Shown: in pieces, positions 40,399 through 49,043 of the stretch
Position numbering within the stretch: position 1 is the first letter of the stretch
Layout of the letters: each line of letters begins with the position of its first letter
DNA from: Pseudoflavitalea sp. G-6-1-2
Lineage (GTDB): Bacteria > Bacteroidota > Bacteroidia > Chitinophagales > Chitinophagaceae
Length of the DNA: 64,000 nucleotides
NCBI RefSeq assembly: GCF_012927185.1
Contig: NZ_JABBGB010000003.1
Location: 1,116,001 to 1,180,000 of the forward strand
Direction of reading: 5' to 3'
Notes under the pieces: generated by a model
Databases searched by the model: none
What the model was told of the DNA's origin: nothing
Seen by the model: the letters and a program-made list of their open reading frames with translations, nothing else
Program-made: the position numbers and the translations under genes

Positions 40399-41154
40399 TT
40401 ACCAGTTGAATTTTTTGAGGTTCACCAGTCCGCTCATGTTGAGGTTGGTGAGTGCGCAATCATCTGCATTCAGATCTACCAGTTTTCTCAGCTGCGTTAC
40501 CTTCAATGTTCCGAGTTCTTTATTGTCCCAGATCCAGAGCATCTCAAGGTCTTTGAGTGATCTTGCATCCAGAGATTTCAGGTTGTTGCGTTGCAATTGC
40601 AATTCCTTGATCTTGGTAACTCCTTTGAAAGTAAAAGTGCGGATCTCGTTATCGTTCAGCTGGCATTTTTCGAGGCTGGTGCATCCGCTTACATCCACAT
40701 CGAACAGCATATTGTTGTTCAGTTCCAGCTCTTTCAGTTTAGGCAGATCTGTAAGATCGATTTTGATGATGCCATTATAATTGATGTAAAGGCCTTCCAG
40801 ATTGGAGCATCCTTTTACATTGATGCTTTCCATTTTGGTGGAGAAGCCATATACTGCTCTCAGTTTTTTCATGCCTGAGAGGTCCACATTGCGGATATCA
40901 TTGTAATAGAATCCAAACTCTTCGAGATTGGTAAAACTCTTGATGCCGGTGAGGTTGTCGATGCCGCGTTTATCTACATACAGCACTTTTACTTTCTGTG
41001 CTTCCGCTACAGAGATTTCACCATCGCCATTCAGGTCTACATTGGCGTACACGCAGGCTTTCTTGAAATTGGGATCGAGGAACTTCACGTTCTGTGCCAT
41101 GGCGGTTCCGCTAAAGATCAATCCCAGACTGATTTGTATGATTAATTTCTTCAT
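40399..41154 (-). CDS. Secreted leucine-rich-repeat protein with an EF-hand-like calcium loop
   Basis: 251 residues with a signal peptide (LGLIFSGTAMAQ). A calcium-loop-like DLNGDGEISVAEA is at ~40-52. Then nine or so short LRRs of ~21 residues follow the pattern L-x-x-L-x-x-x-x-N-x-I/L-x-x-V/I-D-L/V-S-G-x (for example LKELELNNNMLFDVDVSGC). This is the LRR type found in many secreted Bacteroidota proteins, used for binding. There is no C-terminal T9SS domain; the last residues (LKKFNW) close the final repeat. It follows the 41165-41767 gene by 10 bp and forms a two-gene operon with it. Confidence 0.88.
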   Translation of the reverse strand: MKKLIIQISLGLIFSGTAMAQNVKFLDPNFKKACVYANVDLNGDGEISVAEAQKVKVLYVDKRGIDNLTGIKSFTNLEEFGFYYNDIRNVDLSGMKKLRAVYGFSTKMESINVKGCSNLEGLYINYNGIIKIDLTDLPKLKELELNNNMLFDVDVSGCTSLEKCQLNDNEIRTFTFKGVTKIKELQLQRNNLKSLDARSLKDLEMLWIWDNKELGTLKVTQLRKLVDLNADDCALTNLNMSGLVNLKKFNW

Positions 41155-41164
41155 TGTTCCTGAT

Positions 41165-41767
41165 TTAGTTGGTTACTACTACTGTTACACGTTCGCCATC
41201 GGCTTTTACTTCCACAACGGCAGAAACTTCCATCTCTACATCGTATTTGTAGGTATAGGAAGTATAAATAGGCCAGGAAGAAACTGCCTGTCCGTAATAG
41301 TTATAGCCTACCGATGTTCCGGTCTGCACTGAGTAACTGGCTGATTTCTGATAGTCGATCCAGGTAACGAGATAATATTTGCCCGGCTTCAGTCCTCTGA
41401 ATTCAAAAGTGCCTCTGTCGTCCATCGTTCTGCCTTCGATGCGATAACTGAAGGCATCATTGGTCATGGTAGCAACCTTCTTTCCTTTTCTGTATTTCTT
41501 GTTCAGTTCCGCAAACTCCATAATGTAGGGAGTAGCAGGGAAGAGGTTGATAGGGTCTTTCCGACCGGGGTAGTAAGTTGTTCCTCTCTTTTTTATTTTG
41601 GCTGTTCCTGAAATAATGGCTGTTCCTTCTTCCATTTGTTTGGCAGTGGTTGCTTCATCGAATGGCGTTTCGGGATACACATAGGTGGGTGCCTTCTGAG
41701 CCATGGCTCCCAGGCCGGTCAAAAGCAGGCCTGCTATGATGAAAGCCTGTCTGGTACTACGTTTCAT
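41165..41767 (-). CDS. Secreted beta-sandwich (carboxypeptidase-regulatory-like) protein of unknown function
   Basis: 200 residues with a signal peptide (AGLLLTGLGAMAQ). The core ISGTAKIKKRGTTYYPGRKDPINLFPATPY...GTFEFRGLKPGKYYLVTWID (residues ~50-150) has the layout of a Cna-B/carboxypeptidase-regulatory Ig fold, in particular the FRGLKPGKYYL strand. A Tyr/Ser-rich segment (YSVQTGTSVGYNYYG) follows. No enzyme motif is seen. It is the first gene of an operon with the LRR protein. A CTGCGG/CCGCAG hairpin at 41806-41822 in its leader, followed on the minus strand by CTCCTTTTCTTTT, might be a weak attenuator. Confidence 0.7.
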   Translation of the reverse strand: MKRSTRQAFIIAGLLLTGLGAMAQKAPTYVYPETPFDEATTAKQMEEGTAIISGTAKIKKRGTTYYPGRKDPINLFPATPYIMEFAELNKKYRKGKKVATMTNDAFSYRIEGRTMDDRGTFEFRGLKPGKYYLVTWIDYQKSASYSVQTGTSVGYNYYGQAVSSWPIYTSYTYKYDVEMEVSAVVEVKADGERVTVVVTN

Positions 41768-41988
41768 ATCTCTTCTTTTGAGGTTTTTTTAAAAGAAAAG
41801 GAGGCTGCGGAAGGGCCGCAGACACCTGGATACTTTGATTACAAAGCAAAATACTGTAAGCAACTGTACCAATACCACGAAAACAGGTATTTTTTGTACT
41901 GGTTTACCGGTAGTTCGTAGACTGATTTCCGGCAATATATTAATAATAAGATAAAACAGACAGAGGGTGGTTTCATTTTCAGTGCCTC

Positions 41989-41996
41989 TACCTTTG
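41989..41996 (+). promoter_or_regulatory. Bacteroidota -7 promoter element TACCTTTG of the ECF sigma gene
   Basis: A perfect TAnnTTTG match on the plus strand, 39 bases before the ATG at 42036, within the 268-bp divergent gap 41768-42035. A TTTC 14 bases upstream is a poor -33. The gap otherwise holds only the leader hairpin of the divergent gene. Confidence 0.45.
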
Positions 41997-42035
41997 CCCG
42001 CGATCCTGAAAATTATTTGTGATTAAGCGGACCCC

Positions 42036-42620
42036 ATGCGAAACGCCGGACTTTCAGATATTGAGCTGTTGGATCTGATCAAGCAACACGATGCATCGGC
42101 ATTTCGTGTATTGTTTGAAAGGTATTGGGAACAACTGTATCTCTTCGCCTTAAAAAGACTGAAGAGCAAACAGGATGCTGAAGACGCCGTTCAGCACGTG
42201 TTCATGAGTATCTGGGACAAACGATCTGTCCGAAACATCCACTTCTCCCTTCAGCATTATCTCTACAAATCGGTTTCTTACGAATGTATTGCAGCGCTCA
42301 AAAGAATGCTCGATCGTCCTTCGGACATTGAAGCGGTCGACGAAAATATTCTTCCTCTCTTCAGTGATGTGCTCGAAAATATGAGCCTGCAGGAACTCAA
42401 TCAGCTCATCGAAACCGAGATCAGTCGACTGCCGCACCGCATGCAGCAGATCTATCGCCTCAGCAGGGAGCAGGATCTCAGCGTGCGCGAGATCGCCGTA
42501 TCACTGAATGTATCTGAACAAACAGTAAAGAATCAACTCACCACTGCCTTGCATCGTTTGCGCAAACCTGTTACGGATGCCATGCTGTTGCTGCTCGCCA
42601 ATGAGTTAATGATTCGGTAA
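42036..42620 (+). CDS. ECF RNA polymerase sigma-70 factor heading the fasciclin locus
   Basis: 194 residues of normal ECF length. Region 2 is FRVLFERYWEQLYLFALKRL...AEDAVQHVFMSIWDKR; region 4 is LPHRMQQIYRLSREQDLSVREIAVSLNVSEQTVKNQLTTAL. The ATG at 42036 fits family length. It is followed by a terminator-like hairpin and then by the cognate FecR gene at 42705. With FecR and the STN domain of the TonB receptor at 43787 it makes a complete surface-signalling chain controlling this locus. Confidence 0.93.
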   Translation: MRNAGLSDIELLDLIKQHDASAFRVLFERYWEQLYLFALKRLKSKQDAEDAVQHVFMSIWDKRSVRNIHFSLQHYLYKSVSYECIAALKRMLDRPSDIEAVDENILPLFSDVLENMSLQELNQLIETEISRLPHRMQQIYRLSREQDLSVREIAVSLNVSEQTVKNQLTTALHRLRKPVTDAMLLLLANELMIR

Positions 42621-42651
42621 CATAGACCACTAGTACCAAACTTCTTTTTAG

Positions 42652-42680
42652 GGCGCTTATAATAAAGCGCCTTTCTTTTT
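42652..42680 (+). terminator. Terminator/attenuator hairpin between sigma and anti-sigma genes
   Basis: GGCGCTT (42652-42658) and AAGCGCC (42665-42671) form a 7-bp stem with a 6-base loop, followed by TTTCTTTTTT. It lies in the 84-bp gap between the sigma stop (42620) and FecR ATG (42705). It would lower read-through into FecR and downstream genes unless relieved. Confidence 0.75.
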
Positions 42681-42704
42681 TACAGAAACAGACATTACGC
42701 AACA

Positions 42705-43685
42705 ATGAATAAGGAAGCACTGAAAAGCATTGCCGAAAAATACCTGAACGGCACTGCTTCAGAAAAAGAAATAAAAATGATGCAGGCATGGATGCTGCTT
42801 ACAGAACAGGAGGATGCTTCCCTCACTGATCAGGAACGCCTGTCTGCCAAAGAAAGGATCTGGTTGATGATCGATCCCGATGCGCAGGATTCTGCGGAAA
42901 CCACTGCCAAACCTATGTTCCGGAGGATCAGTAAAAGAATGATGCGCTATGCAGCTGCCGTATTGCTGCTCACAGGTCTCGGTTCTGTTGCCTGGATCTA
43001 TCGCTTTCCCATACTCGATATGGTAGACCCTATTGCACTGAAGAGTATGCAAAGTGGTCCGTATGAAATAAAAGAATGTTGGTTGCCGGATAGTACGCAT
43101 GTAACATTGGCGGCAGGCAGCAGCATCAGTTATCCCGAAAAATACCGCGGAGCCAGAAGATTTGCCACACTGCGTGGTAAAGCATTCTTCAATGTAGCGC
43201 GCGATGTTGCACATCCTTTTGAAGTGGAAAGCCATCACATGAAAATAAAAGTGCTGGGAACATCCTTCGAAGTAGATGATGCCGATGGCCGGGAACATGC
43301 ACTGGTAACCGTTGTAACCGGTAAAGTGCAGGTGAATGCAACCAGGCAGCAGCCTGCATTGCTCGGTCGTAATCAGCAATTGAAATTCAACAAAAAATCA
43401 GGCAGCATTGCCATCGATGATACAATCGACGCCGGTTCGGTAACCGGATGGACAACCAAATCTTTATCCTTCAATGAAACACCGCTTGCAGAAGTGCTGA
43501 AAGCCGTTGCAGTTGCTTATCAGCTGGATATTCAGCCTGGCCAGCAGGTGGTGAAATCATCAGCCACATTCAGTGGAAATTTTTCCAGATCGGAGTATTG
43601 GAAAGATGTGCTCGATATCATCTGCATGTCGTCGGATCTCTCCTGGTCTGTGAACAGATCAAACACAATTGTGATCAAAAAATAA
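42705..43685 (+). CDS. FecR family anti-sigma factor (DUF4974 C-terminus)
   Basis: 326 residues. The helical cytoplasmic part (KYLNGTASEKEIKMMQAWM) interacts with sigma, a TM helix lies at ~85-105 (RYAAAVLLLTGLGSVAWIY), and the periplasmic FecR domain contains WLPDSTHVTLAAGSSISYPEKY and LRGKAFFNVARD. The C-terminal DUF4974 region is SLSFNETPLAEVLKAVAVAYQLD. It pairs with the sigma gene upstream and with the STN domain of the receptor that starts 101 bp downstream. Confidence 0.93.
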   Translation: MNKEALKSIAEKYLNGTASEKEIKMMQAWMLLTEQEDASLTDQERLSAKERIWLMIDPDAQDSAETTAKPMFRRISKRMMRYAAAVLLLTGLGSVAWIYRFPILDMVDPIALKSMQSGPYEIKECWLPDSTHVTLAAGSSISYPEKYRGARRFATLRGKAFFNVARDVAHPFEVESHHMKIKVLGTSFEVDDADGREHALVTVVTGKVQVNATRQQPALLGRNQQLKFNKKSGSIAIDDTIDAGSVTGWTTKSLSFNETPLAEVLKAVAVAYQLDIQPGQQVVKSSATFSGNFSRSEYWKDVLDIICMSSDLSWSVNRSNTIVIKK

Positions 43686-43786
43686 CGCCGGCAAACTTAG
43701 TGTAGTCGCCAGGTTGCAGCAGCAGCCCGGCAGGCGGTCTCATTCTGCTAAAACAGGATACGGGATTGTTTTATCCAAAAAAGTAA

Positions 43787-46700
43787 ATGCAAATGCACAA
43801 AATTCTACCGTTCTGTTTCAGACGGGAACCAACCAGAACCCGGAACCTTCCCGGAAGATTATGGCTCAGTCTGGTGCTGGTATTGTTCAGCACTATCATG
43901 CAGGCACAACAACCTGCAAAAAAGATCAGCCTGGAGTTCAGCAATGAAGATGTTATCAGTTGCCTGAAGAAGATCGAATCTGCGTCAGGCATCAATATCT
44001 ACTATCAGCCCAGTGAACTGAAAACCGTTTCTAAAAAGTTCACCATCAGTTTCACCAACCAATCCGTTACTTCTGTACTGAATACTTTGTTCAGCAATAC
44101 CGGCTTCACCTGGCAGGAGCTGAATGGAAAGATCGTCATAAAAAAAAAGGCAGCAGAACCAGCCCCCGCGAAGGAGCCTGAAACTGTAAAGCCTGTAAAC
44201 CAGCAACCATTCAGGGTTTCGGGCCGTGTGAAAGATGAAAAGAATAAACCGATGTCTGGTGTTTCTGTAAATATCAAAGGAACGAAGTCTGGTACATTGA
44301 CCAATGCCGAAGGACAGTTCGATATCAGGGTTCCCGGTAAGAATCCCGTGCTGGTGTTCAGCTATACCGGATACGAAAAAACAGAAACAGTAGTGGAAGA
44401 CAGTGCTGCTATTACTGTTTCGCTTCTTCCCGGTAATGCAACACTCGGATCTGTGACCGTTTCTGCCAGAAGAAAACTGAACACAGAAGCATCACTGCTC
44501 ACAGAAAGAAAGAACGCGAGCATCATCTCCGATGGTATCTCTGCACAACAGATAGAGAAAACAGCGAGCATCACCACTACGCAGGCTTTGCAACGTGTGT
44601 CTGGTGTAACTGTAACGGATGATAAGTATGTGGCCATCCGTGGACTTGGCGACAGAAGTGTAATCGGACAGCTCAACGGTATTCGTCTTGCTTCCTCCGA
44701 TCCCGACAGAAGCGCTATTCCATTGGATCTGGTACCTGCATCGTTGCTGGATAATATCACCATTTACAAAAGCATCACGCCAGATAAACCTGCGGATGCA
44801 GCAGCGGGTATCGTGGATCTGAAAACAAAATCAATCCCTGATAAAGAAACATTCACCATCTCCGCGCAAACCGGAATGAACACACAGACCGGCAGCAAGG
44901 TGAACAGTTTTTACAATAGCGAAATGGGTTTCCTCGGAGGAAAAGTAAAAGATAAATCGCTGAGCAACGAGTTTCAGCAGCTCTCCAAACAGTATCCCGG
45001 AGGCCTGCGCGACATACAGCGAATGATTGCCGACAGCCGTAATGATCCATCATTGCTTGCAGAAGCCAATCGCATCAACCGCATCATGCATCAGTTCGAT
45101 CCTGTACTGACTACCCGATACAAAAATGCACCGGTGAATCAGAATTATTCCATCACGTATGGCAACAATTATTCTGTGTTCAAAAATCATCAGGTGGGAT
45201 TGATAGTAGGCGCAAACTATTACAACCGTACCAGTGATATACACGAGGGAACCCTTACCCAGTACAGTGTTTATCAGGGTGTGCTTACGGGGAACAATCA
45301 TGTGTTCAGCCCGCGCATCATCCCCAACTATATCACGCCGAATAATATCAACCTTGGAAAATACCTGAACTACAAAGAGAATACAGGAACACAAACCATC
45401 AACTATGGTTTCCTTGGTGGACTTACGTATCGCTTCTCGCCGCAGCATGAGATCAGTATGCAGTATCTCGGAAGCCGTGGCGCAGAATCGAGAGCTTCCA
45501 ATTTGTACGGAGCATACGAGTACACGGGTATTCCGGGTAAAATATCCAACACCATTTACTCGCTGAGGCAGGTGTACCGCACGCTGAATACTTTCAACCT
45601 GCAGGGCGAACATAAATTCCTGCAAAATGAATATTCTCCGAGACTCAGCTACAACCTCGCGAGTTCGGGCAGCAGTCAGGATGATCCTGATTATCGTTTC
45701 GTGAACCTCGCAGACTATACGCCCAATAATGGCGCAGCCATTCAGATGCCTTCCGATATTCCGAACTCAGTAGGTGGCATACAATACACGCGCAACTTGT
45801 ATTCGCTGGTATCTGGTTATGTGAATGGATATGGTCCGTACGGAATCATTCAGGCAGATCCTAACGGCCGGAGGTTCAGAAAACTGAAAGAAGAGAATTA
45901 CAACTACAAAGCTGATGTATCGCTTCCTTTCAAATTCCTTGGCAACAAACAGGAATTCAAAACAGGGGTGAACTACCTGCATCGCAAGAGAAATTTCACC
46001 GAGAACGTGTTGTACCTGCCGGGTTCAAATTACTCATCTGAAAAGAGTATGCCGTTGTACGAAGTAACCGGCAATCTCGATAAACTGATTGGATACGATC
46101 GTATCGGTATCCGTTCGCAATCGAGTTTCAACGGAGAAGGTGCTCCGAGAATGGGCGGCTTCCTCTACAATATTCAGAAATCACCGAACAACTACAAAGG
46201 ATATTATGAAACGCGCGCCTTCTACGGCATGCTCGATCTGAGATTGACGGAGAGCCTGCGACTCACTGGTGGTGCACGTTTTGAGATGACGGATATTCAG
46301 GCAGCAGTAGATACATCGAATGTATTTCTCGATGCCAGCATCACTACCATTGACGGTGGTGGCAACAAAGTGAACCTGGTGTATACCGAACCGAACTCCG
46401 TATACAAAACCAATTACGAACCTTACTATTCGGCTAACCTCACCTACACATTCAATAAGAACATGAACTTCAGGCTGGGCTACAACAATTCGCTGAGCCG
46501 CCCTGAACTGCGTGAACTTACAAACGTATTCGACTTCGATCCTTTCCAGTTTGCACTGGTAGTAGGAAATCCGAAGCTGAAAAACCAGCAAACAACCAGT
46601 TATGATTTCCGTTGGGAGTGGTTCCCACGTTCCGGTGAAGTGCTGTCTGCATCTGTGTTCTACAAGGAGATCGACAATCAGCTGACGAAGGTTTTCAAAA

Positions 46701-47302
46701 TTAATTCAACCGGCCTGGATGCAAAATTCCCTGAGTTTCCTGCCATCGAGTTTCAGAACGATCCCAACAAAGGACGTGTTTATGGTATCGAACTGGAAGC
46801 AGTGAAGAACCTGGGGACTTTGCTTCCTGCGCTGAAGTACTTCTCACTCGGCACCAATCTGTTGCTGGCACAGAGCGATATCAAAAAATCTCCTGAGCGA
46901 CTGGAATCATCGCGCGCTATCGACAGAAAAGCTCCATCGAACAGTCCATTGTTCGAGCAGGCGCCTTACAGCATCAATATCTTCCTCAACTATAACAACA
47001 AGAAACGCGGAACGGATCTCACTGCCACATTCAATATGGTAGGAGAGCGACTGATACAGGTTAATCTGGATGGTACGCCGGATCTGTATTCCAGACCAAA
47101 CCCCGTGCTCGACATCGTATTTACGCAGCAACTGCTGAAACGCTGGCAGCTGAAAGGCTACGCGAAAAATATTCTCGACAAGCCGGTTGAAGAAGTATAT
47201 GCCAACCCCGGAACAGGAGGCAAATTCTATGGTAAGAAATATGTGCGCCGCAGTTTCTATCGCGGTACAGAATTGATGATCGGACTTACCTACACGCTCT
47301 AA
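43787..47302 (+). CDS. TonB-dependent outer membrane receptor with STN domain (fasciclin locus)
   Basis: 1171 residues. The N-terminal signal/anchor is ~20-42 (LWLSLVLVLFSTIMQAQ). The STN domain is ~46-118 (VISCLKKIESASGINIYY, VTSVLNTLFSNTGFTW). A carboxypeptidase-regulatory-like domain follows at ~143-225 (FRVSGRVKDEKNKPMSGVSV), then the plug at ~235-350 with RGLGDRSVIGQLNGIRL and SITPDKPADAAAGIVDLKTK, and a barrel ending GTELMIGLTYTL. The 'RGLGDR...TPDKP...GIVDLKTK' plug marks a group distinct from SusC, and no SusD gene follows. The ligand is unknown. Its STN domain ties it to the sigma/FecR pair just upstream; the next gene starts 12 bp after it. Confidence 0.92.
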   Translation: MQMHKILPFCFRREPTRTRNLPGRLWLSLVLVLFSTIMQAQQPAKKISLEFSNEDVISCLKKIESASGINIYYQPSELKTVSKKFTISFTNQSVTSVLNTLFSNTGFTWQELNGKIVIKKKAAEPAPAKEPETVKPVNQQPFRVSGRVKDEKNKPMSGVSVNIKGTKSGTLTNAEGQFDIRVPGKNPVLVFSYTGYEKTETVVEDSAAITVSLLPGNATLGSVTVSARRKLNTEASLLTERKNASIISDGISAQQIEKTASITTTQALQRVSGVTVTDDKYVAIRGLGDRSVIGQLNGIRLASSDPDRSAIPLDLVPASLLDNITIYKSITPDKPADAAAGIVDLKTKSIPDKETFTISAQTGMNTQTGSKVNSFYNSEMGFLGGKVKDKSLSNEFQQLSKQYPGGLRDIQRMIADSRNDPSLLAEANRINRIMHQFDPVLTTRYKNAPVNQNYSITYGNNYSVFKNHQVGLIVGANYYNRTSDIHEGTLTQYSVYQGVLTGNNHVFSPRIIPNYITPNNINLGKYLNYKENTGTQTINYGFLGGLTYRFSPQHEISMQYLGSRGAESRASNLYGAYEYTGIPGKISNTIYSLRQVYRTLNTFNLQGEHKFLQNEYSPRLSYNLASSGSSQDDPDYRFVNLADYTPNNGAAIQMPSDIPNSVGGIQYTRNLYSLVSGYVNGYGPYGIIQADPNGRRFRKLKEENYNYKADVSLPFKFLGNKQEFKTGVNYLHRKRNFTENVLYLPGSNYSSEKSMPLYEVTGNLDKLIGYDRIGIRSQSSFNGEGAPRMGGFLYNIQKSPNNYKGYYETRAFYGMLDLRLTESLRLTGGARFEMTDIQAAVDTSNVFLDASITTIDGGGNKVNLVYTEPNSVYKTNYEPYYSANLTYTFNKNMNFRLGYNNSLSRPELRELTNVFDFDPFQFALVVGNPKLKNQQTTSYDFRWEWFPRSGEVLSASVFYKEIDNQLTKVFKINSTGLDAKFPEFPAIEFQNDPNKGRVYGIELEAVKNLGTLLPALKYFSLGTNLLLAQSDIKKSPERLESSRAIDRKAPSNSPLFEQAPYSINIFLNYNNKKRGTDLTATFNMVGERLIQVNLDGTPDLYSRPNPVLDIVFTQQLLKRWQLKGYAKNILDKPVEEVYANPGTGGKFYGKKYVRRSFYRGTELMIGLTYTL

Positions 47303-47314
47303 AAAGAAACACTG

Positions 47315-49033
47315 ATGAAAAAATCACTCATATATTTTTGCAGACTTGGGTTGGCAGTGATACTGCTGACCGGTTGCAAAAAGAAACTGGATTTTGAATA
47401 CGATAACCGTCTCAGCAAAGAACCTATCGCAGGTTCCATCACGCGGATAGTGAACATCACCGGTTCAGATCAGCTGAGGATCAACAATACAAAGCTTACG
47501 GCTTTTATTGCACCTGCTATCGACGGAAGTTACGGTGAGAAGGAAACCCGCGGCACCATTTACTTTCCGGAGAACGGAAGAATTGGAGTTGGCACTGCCT
47601 TTACTGTTCCGCAAATGTTTGTAGGAGCTGATGGACAGATAAATAACATTCAGTTCAGCTCATTGGGCAACAGGCAGGCGCTGCCACCATCGAGATCATT
47701 CGTTGCGAAGAACGATCCCAATAACGCTACAGATTATTACTACGTAAGATATCGTCCGAACAGAGAGAGCTATCTCGATTCACTTATTGCTGTGCCGAGA
47801 TCAATTTCTCCCTCTTCCAATCCGGCCAGTTTCAGAATCAGGCTGGTGAACCTCTCTTCAGATGCTGACCGGAATTCACTTCCGGGTATGTTCCGAAAAG
47901 GAGCGATGACACTGGCTTTCGCTGATGGAACACCGCTCGCCGGAATGGCAGCAGTAGAGCCCGGAAAATATTCTGAGTACATCGATGTGCCTTATGGTAC
48001 TTATCAGTTTAAAGTATTAGACAGTGATGGAAAAGAAGTGCCCTCAAGCAGTTCTTATGTGATGAATCCGCAGACAGGTACACTGATGGACCTGTACGGA
48101 GAACCCGGTATCGGTGGTAAAATGGATACCTGGCTCACTTACGCACCCATCAGATCTTACCAACCTGGAGGTGTGTACACTATCGTAGTGAGCATGAATA
48201 CCGATTGCTCGATCCCCACCGGAAACCCCAACGGTGAAACGTACAACGCCGAAGGAAATACATTCCGCATTATTGCTGATATAGCTGATCCTGTGAATAT
48301 GACATATGCCAGAATGCAGGCTGTTGCTGCAATACCGGGCACTACGGTGCAATGGAAAACAGGTAATGGCAATCTTGGTAAGCCTATCGGTTTTGCTGAG
48401 GCAACTGCTTATCAATCTTTCATCACCGGAGTACAGTCGGTGAAAGCATACGACAACAATGGAAAGTTGCTGGCAGAAAAAGAATTGAAACTGGAACCCG
48501 GCGACAATATCACTGCCTGGCTGTTTACAGCTGCCGACGGCAAACCTGCTATCAGTTTTGTTGCCAATAACCTCAGCGGAAAATTCTTCAATGGTAAAGC
48601 AGGAGAGGACGGAAGCTACAGCATGTACAAAGATGGATTCCCTACCTGGATGAGGTTGATGAATTTCTGCCCTCAGTTGAACGAAGTGAGTTTCAGAGCA
48701 GACAATGGTCAGCAATTTATTGTTGGTGCGGGTTCGAAAGCCGCTTCTGCCACGGATCATATTCTGCTGGGAAAACCAGTGGTGTCCGATGCTTACGTGC
48801 AGTTTATGCTGAATCATCCGGCAAGGGTACTGGCCTACGCTTCTGCTCCGGGCATCCTTCCCGGAAACTTTATGACGCATGTGGCACCACTCGAAAACCG
48901 CCGTTTTATCGCAAGACCTGATCTGTACAAAACAGCCAGCCTCCCTAATAAAGAGCCGGGCGTTTATACGGTAGCGATAGTAGGGGAGACAGTGGCAGCA
49001 GCCCGCATGATCATTGTTAAACACAATCAATAA
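47315..49033 (+). CDS. Large surface lipoprotein with DUF4397-like repeats
   Basis: 572 residues with lipobox Cys21 (LLTGCKKKLDFEYD). A DUF4397-like segment is recognisable at ~175-255 (FRIRLVNLSSDADRNSLPG, then PGKYSEYIDVPYGTYQFKVLDSDG). A second, weaker copy lies at ~445-540 (WMRLMNFCPQLNEVSFRADNG, then ARVLAYASAP). DUF4397 is an extracellular beta-sandwich domain of unknown ligand. The Lys-rich residues after Cys resemble the surface export signal of Bacteroidota lipoproteins. It sits directly after the TonB receptor, in the place SusD occupies in a Sus operon, so it may be the receptor's surface partner (inference). A 407-residue frame on the opposite strand is a shadow. Confidence 0.8.
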   Translation: MKKSLIYFCRLGLAVILLTGCKKKLDFEYDNRLSKEPIAGSITRIVNITGSDQLRINNTKLTAFIAPAIDGSYGEKETRGTIYFPENGRIGVGTAFTVPQMFVGADGQINNIQFSSLGNRQALPPSRSFVAKNDPNNATDYYYVRYRPNRESYLDSLIAVPRSISPSSNPASFRIRLVNLSSDADRNSLPGMFRKGAMTLAFADGTPLAGMAAVEPGKYSEYIDVPYGTYQFKVLDSDGKEVPSSSSYVMNPQTGTLMDLYGEPGIGGKMDTWLTYAPIRSYQPGGVYTIVVSMNTDCSIPTGNPNGETYNAEGNTFRIIADIADPVNMTYARMQAVAAIPGTTVQWKTGNGNLGKPIGFAEATAYQSFITGVQSVKAYDNNGKLLAEKELKLEPGDNITAWLFTAADGKPAISFVANNLSGKFFNGKAGEDGSYSMYKDGFPTWMRLMNFCPQLNEVSFRADNGQQFIVGAGSKAASATDHILLGKPVVSDAYVQFMLNHPARVLAYASAPGILPGNFMTHVAPLENRRFIARPDLYKTASLPNKEPGVYTVAIVGETVAAARMIIVKHNQ

Positions 49034-49043
49034 ACAGTCAGCA

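Noticed and set aside
41806-41822. A strong terminator in the leader of the 41165-41767 gene
   Set aside because: The stem is only 6 bp and two bases separate it from a mixed pyrimidine run, so it is mentioned only as a possible weak attenuator.
45050-45625. A 191-residue minus-strand frame inside the TonB receptor gene
   Set aside because: It is antisense to conserved barrel strands and has no recognisable domain or promoter.
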